From assembly GCA_021613535.1 (NCBI GenBank), contig CP075495.1, positions 3,410,001-3,474,000 on the forward strand: a DNA stretch of 64,000 nucleotides, read 5' to 3'. The position numbers and the translations under genes are program-made. The DNA comes from Adineta vaga. Taxonomy: Eukaryota; Rotifera. Positions 35,164 to 46,199 of this stretch are shown here, one piece after another. Under the pieces are notes generated by a model. That model was given only the letters and a program-made list of their open reading frames with translations. It did not search any database and was not told the origin of the DNA. Every line of letters begins with the position of its first letter. The first letter of the stretch is position 1.

Positions 35164-35550
35164 CTATTGAGTGTTGTTTTCAACACATTCATTGAAACGA
35201 ATGCGATGTTTTTGACACGTATGCGGCTCACAGCATGGTACGATTCCCCATTTACATAAAACACAAATACGACCTTTTCTGTCTTTATAATGTGTTGTAT
35301 TCATTTGATCACGCCGTTGAAATGTTTGCACATGATTGAATGAATTATCATCTTGAGTACTAAGATCATTATCCATAATTAAATTACGTAAAAATGTATT
35401 TGATCGTTCACGAAGTATTTCAAAATCTCTTTCTTCATTGCTTGATTGACTGATGTCAGCGGAATTTTCTTCAAAACCAACACTCAATGATACGAGTATA
35501 AACAAGAGCACAGAACTAATCGTTACGAATTTCAGATGAAAAATAGTCAT
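35164..35550 (-). CDS. Secreted Cys-rich (knottin-like) peptide precursor
   Basis: A single-exon frame gives about 128 residues from the ATG at 35550. An in-frame ATG at 35580 would add ten. I prefer the inner start because a TATATAA box on the minus strand at 35600-35594 would place transcription start near 35567. Residues ~3-22 are a signal peptide (FVTISSVLLFILVSLSVG). A propeptide rich in S, N, D and E follows, then a basic cleavage-like site (KDRKGR) and a C-terminal six-Cys domain of spacing C-x2-C-x6-CC-x4-C-x9-C (ICVLCKWGIVPCCEPHTC and on). The paired Cys resembles the inhibitor-cystine-knot arrangement, and VPCCEP recalls agouti-type domains. It may be a neuropeptide, hormone or defence peptide. 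No family is assigned. Confidence 0.6.
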   Translation of the reverse strand: MTIFHLKFVTISSVLLFILVSLSVGFEENSADISQSSNEERDFEILRERSNTFLRNLIMDNDLSTQDDNSFNHVQTFQRRDQMNTTHYKDRKGRICVLCKWGIVPCCEPHTCQKHRIRFNECVENNTQ

Positions 35551-36913
35551 CGTTTTCTGATGAATAAATAAAATCGACAAAAAAAATATGCCATTATATA
35601 TGTCGATTTAATACTCTTTTTCTCTGAATAATTATACATTCAGATTGCTTATTCATCTAAATACTCTTGTATACATATTTTTTTCATTCTTCTTGTTTCT
35701 TACTTCAAATTCAATAAGTACTAGCAATCATATTGAATATACATGTACATATGTATCGTTCGAGTAAAAAAGAAAATCTTCTGATTATTCATGACCTTCT
35801 GTTTTTCAAGAAGCTATTGAAATTTATAATAAAGAGAGAAAGAGAAAAAATAACAACACTACATATACATATATGTCTATAATCACATTAGATTCATTAG
35901 TATTTCAAATAAGAAAGTGTTGAAGAAAAAGAAGAAAAAAAGACATTGTCAATCTGGACAATGGTTATATTGTTTTCAAGCATGTTTCATTCTAGCACGA
36001 ATTTGACTAGACAAGGACGTTTTGCGCTCCTATAGGCACACGCCCACATTAATTTGGTAGCAATTCATTCTCCATGATAACACATGAAGGATTATAAAAT
36101 ACGTGTGAACATTACTCATGAAATAATGGAAACTTCCGTCCATGTTGTGATGGTCACTCAATACTCATCTTTCATCATAGTGTGATAAAAATCTAAGTTA
36201 CTTTTTTTCTTTCTTTTAGTAATTTGAGAAGAAGGAGAAAACGGAAACGTATCTTTAATTATCCTTTTCTCTTTCTTTCTCTCTCTCTCTCCCTCTCGTC
36301 GTTTGAGTCAAAATGAAAGTTGACCGTTCCGTTTATTCAATGAATGACAAGTCATCATATTTTTCGATTAAATAGGTATCAAACAGATTGAAATCTCTAT
36401 TAACACATGATGATGAGTTTTTCAATAAATAAAAAGAAAGAATACATATTCATTCTTCTTTTTTTCAATGACAGACCTTCTTCAATTCGATTAATGATGA
36501 GAGTAAAAGAACAAGAAAAGACTCATGCCGAGCTAAGAAATTCAAGAACTGATCACCATTTGGTTCAATCATAATCACACGCGTCCATTCATTTATTTGT
36601 CGTTCTTCTATTTACGATGCGTGATAAAAATACTTGCTCGAGAGAGTGTGACAACAACACGCTGGTCATTCATTCATTAAGATCGAATTACATATACACA
36701 TATATATATATTTATATCCATACACATGCACAAACTTGGACAGATTTAGATTGGAGAGAGTTTTATTGAGCTTACAAAAAAACGGAAAGAAAATCTGTCA
36801 TTATTGATTTATAAGAAAGTAACATTCTCTTGAAAAATGTTAGTTTGATGAACGGAAATGGGTTAGTGTAAAAGCCTTGACGGAATGTGTAATGTTTGAT
36901 TTCATCGACTTGT

Positions 36914-36955
36914 CGCCGGCATTATCGTTGATGATGGCGCCGGCACTCTATATAT
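36914..36955 (+). promoter_or_regulatory. Paired CGCCGGCA boxes followed by TATA-like sequence
   Basis: CGCCGGCA occurs at 36914-36921 and again at 36938-36945, 24 bases apart, and is followed by TATATATT at about 36949-36956. Each box contains the palindrome GCCGGC. In a window this AT-rich, two such boxes so close are unexpected and look like a core promoter. No recognisable gene starts directly downstream; the nearest coding start is 1.9 kb away. Confidence 0.25.
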
Positions 36956-38329
36956 TTTGACCAATTGAGACAATTTGGTTGACACTACATACAGATGGTT
37001 ACTGATTGTTGTCGTCGTCTTTTTAAAAATCAAACACGAAAGCTAGCGTCTTTGTCTCGTCTTGACTAAGTAATTGTATTTGAACGATGATGGACATAAG
37101 CGAATGTGAGTGCTAAATCAAAATAGGAAGTCGATTTTTCTCGCTTGACTAAAGTGTTCAAGAACATGTTCGTGCACATTTTCTCTTTGTCGTCGTCGGC
37201 TTTCTCTTGTAAATAGACAAGTAATGTCCACTATTACTATTTTTTCCTTTTTTTTTTACTATTTCAATACTAACATAGTCCGACTAATGGATTGCAAATA
37301 AGAACGAAAGAAAATGTCACTCATATCGTACTGTTGCCATCATGAATAAAGCCACTGGCATTCTCGATCTGTCTATGTCATTATAAATTGTTCTTTTTAC
37401 ATCGAACAAGAAGAAGAAAAGGGTGCGAACAACCTAAGAATCGTTAACTGCCTTTTCTAACAAGTTAATCAAGAAAACAGATTCAAGCAAGAAATCAGAT
37501 CCGATACGATCCTTGATTTATCTTTAGCATTTGTCGTCTGCTAGAAACGTTAATGACATCCTTGAATGGCCGAATTAATGATAATAGTTGGACCATACAT
37601 AGATAGATAGATACATACATACATGCATTACATACATATTAAAGTCTCTTATTACTTCTTCATTTATTTGCTTGTTGACGCATAGAAAAATATGTTGCGC
37701 CATTTTTATTGTTTTAGTATAACTAGAAGAAATAGATCGTAGAATAATCAATTATTCTCACTTAACTGCTTATGTCAATGGCGTCTTCTAGTTCATTAAA
37801 TTTTCTCCTCTTTTCTTTTTTGTCTTACTATAGCTCATCATTATCATTATCATTATCATTACATAAATCCATATGTTAATCACAATCTCACATGAGAATT
37901 AAATATGAGCTTGAAAAAAGAAAGAACCCTGAGGAGGTGTTGTCGTTCTTATCCTTCATTTCATCAAGATCGTTGTTCTCAAGCTGTTATTTTTAAATAA
38001 AGAATTTAGAAGAACAAGTTAACAAAATAGATACATAGTTGAGTAGGACAATTCAACGATGACTTTTATCAATTCATCAGGGTTCAATTATTCGAGCTTG
38101 AGCAATCAAGCAAATAGTACGTTTGTCATTCAATTCACAAATCATTGTATATGTATATATATGGAATAGAGATTATTAGCTCATCTACTCACTGATGTTC
38201 TGAGATAAATTGGCATTTAGATGATCTCTTATCAAACAACAGTACCAATAGCCTATGTGGTCAGCGAGATACTTCCTTCCTGATACATTTTTCTTGTTCT
38301 TCTCCTTATTCTTTACTAGTTCAACAATA

Positions 38330-38422
38330 TTTTTCTTTTTCTCTCTTTCTCTCTTTCTCTATTACTTCTCTCCTTTTCCCTTTCTCTCCCTCTCTCTTTC
38401 TTTCTTTCTTTCTCATTCTTTA
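38330..38422 (+). repeat. Long pyrimidine (CT/TTTC) tract
   Basis: About 90 bases almost purely C and T, with a short ATTA interruption, built from TCTC, TTTC and CCCT units. It lies about 420 bases before the protocadherin ATG. Confidence 0.8.
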
Positions 38423-38840
38423 CTTGCATTTTTTTGTTAAATAGACACTCGTCGATCATCGAATGCACATAACTCATTCATCACCAGTTTGTTGAATTGA
38501 TGGCATTTCAAGACAGGTATCTAGAAGATGATTTTGTGCTTCTTTAGTCTTTCTTATTTAATAGTTACCCAGAAAAAAAAAGGAAAACTAGAAAGGGCAT
38601 GAAGGAAAGATCATGGTCAGAGAAAACAAACGGAATTTATCATCAGCGAGGGGGAGAGAGAGAGACAGAAAAAAGAAAACGACAGTAACAAGGGAGAAAG
38701 AGAGAAGATAATCAGACCGGAAAAGAAATATAAACGATGCCATATAGATCAGCATCGTTGTCTTTTCTCATTATTCATTTATGATAAAAATAAATACATC
38801 TTCTTTTTTTTGCTAATGATCGTTTAGGTTCAACGAAAAA

Positions 38841-41800
38841 ATGTTACATTTTTTCTTCACATTATTTCTTTTATTCATATCTTCAACATTATCATCACGT
38901 TTAAAATATCGTGCGAGTGTTAAAGAAAATGCTGATTTATATTATACAATAACTACACTTGATAAAATGATATCTGTTAATTATCATCAATCGATGGAAT
39001 TTCTGAATTTAAATTCTCCATATACAACATATTTTCTTGTTGATGGACAAAAATTACGTACGAGTCGTTTAATTGATCGTGAAGAATTTTGTCGGATTAA
39101 ATTATGTGAAAATTCTTTATGTCATCCATGTGAAATTGAAATGGATTTTGTTTTAAAAGAAAATGGTCAACCACGTGATATTATTTCTCTTATATTAACT
39201 GTCGAAGATGTGAATGAATATCGTCCAGAATTTCTAGATGGTTCTTCCAATGGTCAACTTATTCAATTAAATATTAGTGAAGGCGTGCCTGGTATGTATG
39301 TTTGTTACACAACGGATGACCTTTAATGTATGAGTTGCTGACATTCTAGAAGCTAATTGGAGAGTCTGTGACGGACGGTTTCAGCGGATTTTCTTTTTTT
39401 TCTTCTTATTCTCATCTAAATAGCTTACGAGTCTCATTATGGAAGCAGATGTCTATTTCATCCTCTGTTTCTCTTAGTTGGACACGTGTTACCCATTCCA
39501 AGTGCTACAGATAAAGATGGTGAAGATGATGACCTTGTTTATTGGCTTGAAAAAACGAACAAAATTCCATTTGAACTTGTTTCATTTGGTTCAAATCAAA
39601 TTGGTAAAAGAAAACTAAGCCTCTTTTTCTTTCTATCTCTGACTTGATTGTATCTTCTAGCTTTGAATGTAACTGACCCATTGGATCGTGAGACACGCGA
39701 TTTCTATGAACTTAAATTAACTGCATGTGATCGAGGAAATCTTACATCAACAATACCAATACATATATCTATTAGTGATATTAATGATAATGTACCTTTC
39801 TTCGATCAACAAACTCCTTATAATATAACAATATCAGAAAATACACTTCCATCATTGACGAAATCATTACTACGTATTCATGCAATTGATAATGATTCCA
39901 ATGAAAATGGTCGTATTACTTATCATTTCAGTTCTCAAGTATCAGAAATCATTCGTCAAACATTTCAATTAAATTCTCAAACAGGAGAATTATTTCTTCT
40001 TCAATCTCTTGATTATGAACAATATAAAGATTATCGTATTCAAGTAACTGCACAAGATTCTGGTCCTGTTTCAGTTCCTGTTTATACTCTGATTATAATT
40101 AATATTGAAGATGAAAATGATAACGCTCCAATTATGAATATACGTGTATCTGAATATTTTCATTTAATTAATAATACATTATATATTAGTGAACGAACAT
40201 CGATAAATACTTTATTAATGCACATTATTGTTCAAGATTTTGATTCTAATTTGAATGGAAAAGTGAACTGTCGAATTGAACCATCGGAACCGAAATTAAA
40301 TTTAACAAATACTATTCATAATATGTTTGCTGTGTATACTAGTCAAGTATTTGATCGTGAAGAACGATCAAATTATTCAATTCGTATTATTCTTGAAGAT
40401 AATGGTTTAAAAAATCGTCATCAAACAGTACGTGAACTTCAATTAATCATCAATGATATCAATGATTCACCTCCCATATTTTCTCAACCATTTTATAATA
40501 TTTCTATTCAAGAAGAAGAAGATTATTTTCAAGCAATCATACAAATCCATGCTTCTGATGCAGATCTTGATGAAAATAGTCAATTATCTTATGAAATGAT
40601 TTCAAATGAATACAAGCATTTATTTTCTATCAATGAAAGTTCAGGTGAAGTTTTTCTTCTAAGAAAATTAAATCGAGAATTCCAAGCTGATTATAATTTA
40701 ACAATACATGTACATGATCATGGTACATATCCATCACAATTATCAACCAATGTTTCTCTTTATATCAATGTCTTGAATAAAAATGAATATTCACCAGAAT
40801 TTCAACAACAAAAATATATTTTTCCAGATATTGATGAAAATCTTCCGATAAATTCATCGATTGGTTTTGTTAAAGCAACTGATCGTGATGATAATTTAAT
40901 TCATTATTTCATGACATCAGCTGATTTGATGATTGATACGTTGACAGGAGAAATTTTTGTACGTAAACAACTTGATTATGATACAAGCCCTTGTATTAAC
41001 ACTATCGTTACTGCTAAAGATCAAGGTGATTTAAGTTCGACATGTCAAGTAGAAATTTGTCTAAATCCAATTAACGAATATTCACCTGAATTTCAACTAA
41101 CAACGCATCCAATTCATATCAATATAGATAATACAAGTTTTATACATTTAAATGCAAGTGATCGTGATCGTTCACCATCAAGTGCTATTTCATTTCATTA
41201 TGGACAAGTATCAAATTGTAATTTTACATTTACTCACTTATTATCGAATGGAACTATTTATTTCAATTTAAAAGAACAGTGTACGGGTGTAGTCAATCTT
41301 CCAATATCTATTAGTGATAATGATCAATATCCATCAGCAAAAATAACCAATAAAACGATTCAATTCATACTTTATTCAAATGATAAATCATTGAAAAGTA
41401 TTCTTTCTAGTTCATCACTATGGAAAGATTCCTATGGAAAATTTCAAGATTTATCTTTTAAAAATCTCACAAGAGAAATGATTATTACAATTATTGTTAT
41501 TACTATTTTAATTTCACTTTCATTAATTGTATGTTTAATCGTTTGTATTTCATATCGAAGAACAAAATTAATCAAACAAAAATCAAAACAAAATAAATTA
41601 CTTGTTAAACAATCACCATCACCATTAATAAATTCATCACAAAAACGCCTTACTCTTCTCTCTTCGTCATCAAGAGCAAGTAAAGATCGGATCTGTTTCA
41701 CTGAGGTAAGTTATTCCTGATTAGCTCCGATTTCAAAGTCATGATTTTACTCATTAGAAAATTGAGAATGATTGTATGAATATGAGAATATAAAAAGAAT

Positions 41801-43062
41801 CATGTTTGAAAATATAGATGTGTGTGTGTGCAATCAACTATACGTGTCTTATTACATGATTAGAAACCTTCGGATTCTTTTTTTTCTTCTCTACTTCTCT
41901 ACTATATAACATTATAATCATCGTATAAAATAAGCAACAGAAGTTTTATATACCGTATAGGAAGTATACATGATACATGTATATAAAAACAACATATTTT
42001 AAATAGAATATCTTAGAGGCTTCTGAGAAGAATAAGAAGAAATCTTATTCAATCAGTAATGATATATATCGAAAAATATATAAGAATGCGATACGATATA
42101 ACATCTAAATGGTTGCTTTAACCTTGAACTGGATGAGAAGCACTTGAGTCAATAGAGTGTAAGAAATAAGTTCAATTGAACATTAGTCCGATTTTACTCC
42201 GCCTACCTAATATGTTGATATGTAAGATGATAAATAAATGAGAGACAGAGTGAGAGAGAAAACGTTTGAACAAAAGATGATCGTATCTCATGTTTCATTC
42301 TACCAGACAGACACAAACATTCATATCTTTTCATATAAACGAAATGCACGTGCCAAATGGAGCCTTCCATTTATTCATTTACTAATTCAAGATAGAATAG
42401 AAAGTCAATCTGCTAAATGGGATTCATTCATTCATTCATTTATTTTAGAATCATTGTTTACTCAGTGATGGTAGTCTTACAAATGGTAAGTACTATTCTT
42501 TGTCATTTTTTCATTTGGAAACTAATTGATCATTTGTCTAGATATAAATACGAATAGTCCCTATTCAAAACTACAACAATCGATTAAAACAGCAGGCAAT
42601 AGTGATACAGGTTCATCATATAATGATTCTTGCTATGGATCATCAGAAATGGACGTATGTCATCATCATCAGTCAACAGGAAATAAATTAGTCAAACAAG
42701 ACATATCTATCACAACACCAACAACGGAAGCGAATGGCAAAATTCTCTTGTCATCTAATGAAAATTATATCATTCTCTGTCAAGATAGTAGTACGAACAG
42801 TGATGAGACAAACCCATCAGCTTCCATCTCCTCCTCTTCATCTTCTCCAACTGCTAATAATAACAGTCTAATAACAACATGTCAACCAAATAGACGGCCT
42901 GGAACAACACAACAATATCGAACACAATTAAAATCAACTCTCGACCAATCAAATAAGAATTTAGAATTCTTTCGAAATGATGATGAATATCGAAAAGTAC
43001 TCGGTTCAACAACATCATTCAATTGTCGAAATATTACACCCATGAACGAATATTATCTTTAG
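38841..43062 (+). CDS. Protocadherin-like adhesion receptor
   Basis: Five exons (38841-39291, 39478-39603, 39661-41705, 42449-42485, 42542-43062) give about 1059 residues. A signal peptide (MLHFFFTLFLLFISSTLSS) precedes about seven extracellular cadherin repeats, seen from the linkers VNEYRPEF, DINDNVPFF, DENDNAPIM, DINDSPPIF, KNEYSPEF and INEYSPEF and from repeated LDYE/LDRE-type and A-x-D motifs. One membrane span follows (IITIIVITILISLSLIVCLI), then a cytoplasmic tail rich in Ser, Asn and Gln. Cadherins of this kind mediate calcium-dependent adhesion. Three linkers (VNEY, KNEY, INEY) lack the full DxNDN calcium motif. Exon 4 is only 37 bases and changes the phase from 0 to 1; it lies after a 743-bp intron in the tail and may be alternatively used. 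The tail matches no catenin-binding region I recognise. Confidence 0.88.
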
Positions 43063-46000
43063 TAACAGATGTCATACACATGTTTCTTTTTTTATTCTCT
43101 CTGCCGGTGATTGAAATATGCCGAATGTCTATAAACCTTTGAAGATGATGATGATGATGATCTATATCCTGCTGTTTTCTACAAAAAAGTGCCATTTTTC
43201 TAGCTTAAGAATAAATTAACATTTCTTTTCTTTTCTTCTCATTTTTTAATCTATGTCTCTTGATGATAATCTTTATTTGTTTGTCGATATGTATTTGTGT
43301 GTGTGTCAGATACAATCGAGCTTTTATGTTTTTCTTTCATTCGATTTTTTTCTCTTCTTTAATTCTTGTACATTTGTTTTTCTATCATTTATTGGAATGA
43401 TAAATGATGATTGAAAAGAAAGAAAAAGAAAAAGAAGACATAAAAGATGTAGATTTTTCATTAACATTTCAAATGTAACAATTGGTTGTTTTACTACTTT
43501 ATCAAAATAGAAAAACGTATTTCCGTTCTCTCTCTTTTTTTTTGAGGTATCAATGTGAATTGTTACATCATCAGATTGAGTATGTGTACGTATGCTGCTT
43601 AAGTTAAATCAATATGATTTCTATGTATACACGTTCATTTCCTCGGGGAAAAAAGAAATATGAGTATAGGCATATAAGAAGTCTGTTAAATGACCATAAA
43701 CAACTTTTACTCTCTTTCATTTCTTTTCTCTTCTAATGACCTGTCCAAAGAACATTCCAAGGTTATTACCTACACATATCAAGAATCTCTATGGAATATA
43801 TTGCCTTTATTTTATTGGCACAGCGCTAATTTGATCGTTCTCTAGAAAAGATCATTGCTCAATACTCATCAATCATTAATATGCATATGTGTCACCATTA
43901 TTTCTAACGTACACAAAGATGTGTGTGATTTTGCCCTTTTCATTTGGCAGATATAGCTACTTTCAGTGTCATTGTGGCAATGAATTATATTGAAAAGGTC
44001 GACGATTTATTTATCAATCGACTTTTCTTTTTCTTATGTACAGCTTATCTTCTTTGTTAAACTTTATTTGACAGGTTGGATAGTAGAATTAAAGTCTCAT
44101 CCGTTTTATTCTTTTTAGTAATGCATAATCAGGTAATATAGACAGATCATTCAAAATAACGAGTTATGCAAAATATGTTTAGATGAATGTGACGTTCGAT
44201 TAAGATATGTGGCGCGTCATATATCATTCGAGACATATACTGTCTGCTATTATCAATGAACAAATAGGGTGTCTAGTTAACACCACCACCTCGAGCGACT
44301 ACTATAACCAATAATTACACTTTATATACATATATGTATATGATGGACATGGTATTGGAGTGCCTAAGTATAAGTGTGAAAAGTAGTGGTCTTGGCAGCA
44401 TCATCCACTTGAAAGTCATCACATTCTTACTGACAGGCTCTTCACTTTCGTCACCTAATGCCCTATAGTTATTTATAGAATCAAGAAAAACGTGAAAAGC
44501 GGCTTTCTTTTTCTCATTATCAATATTGCTTACGGTGTGTGTGTCTACCTGATGCTTTTTCATAAATCCCCTTACTCTCTCTCTTTCTCGTTCACTTCAT
44601 ACACACACACACACACGTATATATGATGTATAATCTTATCAATTAATCAATTATAAGGATTAAAACTTCTTGTTATTGTCATCTAATCTTTGATTAGATT
44701 AGAATTGGATCGGTAATCTTTCGGCAGTGACTTCCAGCAGAGATAAAAAAAAAGTAATGAACCTAGATACAAAAATGGAAACATCATGATGTAAGGAAGC
44801 ACTCTCGCATGTTTTTTACATAATGGATAAATGCTGATATATACACATACAATTGAATCAAATTCTCATTTTTTCTTCTCTGTCATCTACATTACCATCA
44901 TGTTAGTGACTTTTCCATTTATTTAATAAACGAAAAGAGAAGGAAAAAACGGCGAGCAATGCAGAGAAACTATTCGTCCTGAGGACATATTAGTTTTCTT
45001 TTGTTAGTTAAAAGAAAGATTCGGATGTGGTCAGTACACTTAAAAGTGCTATCTTTTTCCATTGTCAACGGAAATGTTTTACACCTCCTTGTGATTAGAT
45101 GAAAAAGTTTTGTCGATTCTATTGTAAATGACTTGCGTGATGGACATTTACGTAACATAAGGAAGCGCTATCCTTTATGTCTACGAATGCATTTGATGAG
45201 TTAAACGAGTCACTGTATGTATGCACGAATATGTGTACATACATATGGATGTCTACAACCACGCCCAGTTTAATCATAGTTATTAAATAGATGATTTATG
45301 AAAACGAATCGATTCATCATGTCACATACATTCATATACATACAAATACAGTAGTGAAATTTCTTTTTTGCTAGTTATTCTACTTGTCAATCAGAATTTC
45401 AAGAGCTTCATAGTGGTCACTTATAGAATTGACATTAATCTGTGCTCGACGAGCACTTTGAAGCAACAAATTCATTCATACATTGTATCTCAATGTGGTT
45501 TCTTTTAATTTATCTACATTCATTCACATAGATGATTTCGTACCATATTTCTTGTTCAATATGAAACTATGTATATCTAACTAAGATAAGATATTGAACT
45601 CATACTCAAATGTCATTCAGAAAGGCTAATTATAAGCACTGTTTGATACTACTGTAATACAACTAATTGTATGTAGTAGTATCCAAGAGTCAGTAGGCAT
45701 TAAAAACAAACATACAACACACCAGTTGTTCGAACCACAAGAGATGCCGATCAAATGATGTGTACGCGTGCAATGATGATAATAATAATGATACAGTAGA
45801 GAACTATAGTCGGTGAACTTTTGTATCATGTTTTGTTCATGCACGCATGCACATATCATTCTTCGGCATTCGTTAGAAAACGAATCGATAACATCAATCA
45901 ATGCGTGGCAATTAGCTACGATCATCATCGATACACACATATGTATGTCGTCTCTAATTGTACACATGCTCAAATATGGAATCTAATATAAAGATAATTG

Positions 46001-46199
46001 AGTTGTTTCATGAACATGGCTTGCAACATTCTATGAAACTTAATAGAAAATAGGAATTTCTCAATCATTCACAATACAAAATCTATTTGTTCACTAGATA
46101 ACCTATTATTTTATTCGAATTACCATCGATCACACGCACAAAATACTTGACATCACAGAAAAAGAACATATACTATACAGATTGTCAAAATATTTCTAT
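43063..46199. other. Long gap, no gene seen
   Basis: 3' flank of the protocadherin gene followed by AT-rich sequence with GAT and AC microsatellites (43146-43160, 44600-44616). No exon-like frame is found. Open frames at 44315-44563 and 45626-45973 lack coding character. The RFC1 gene end adjoins on the right. Confidence 0.5.
44600..44616 (+). repeat. (AC)8 microsatellite
   Basis: Eight AC units in an intergenic region. Confidence 0.85.

Larger units (their letters stand above)
35581..38840. other. Long gap, no gene seen
   Basis: About 3.2 kb with no exon-like sequence on either strand. It holds microsatellites (TTATCA repeats near 37838-37860, ATAG/ATAC runs near 37598-37625), a paired GC-rich motif near 36914-36945, and a long pyrimidine tract near 38330. 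The end is the 5' flank of the protocadherin gene. Confidence 0.5.

Noticed and set aside
38255-38440. 61-residue Ser/Phe/Leu-rich frame
   Set aside because: It is a translation of the pyrimidine tract, with no protein character.
43971-44020. Small inverted repeat (GTCGA...AATCGAC) after the protocadherin gene
   Set aside because: The stem is short and interrupted; it is not above what AT-rich sequence gives by chance.
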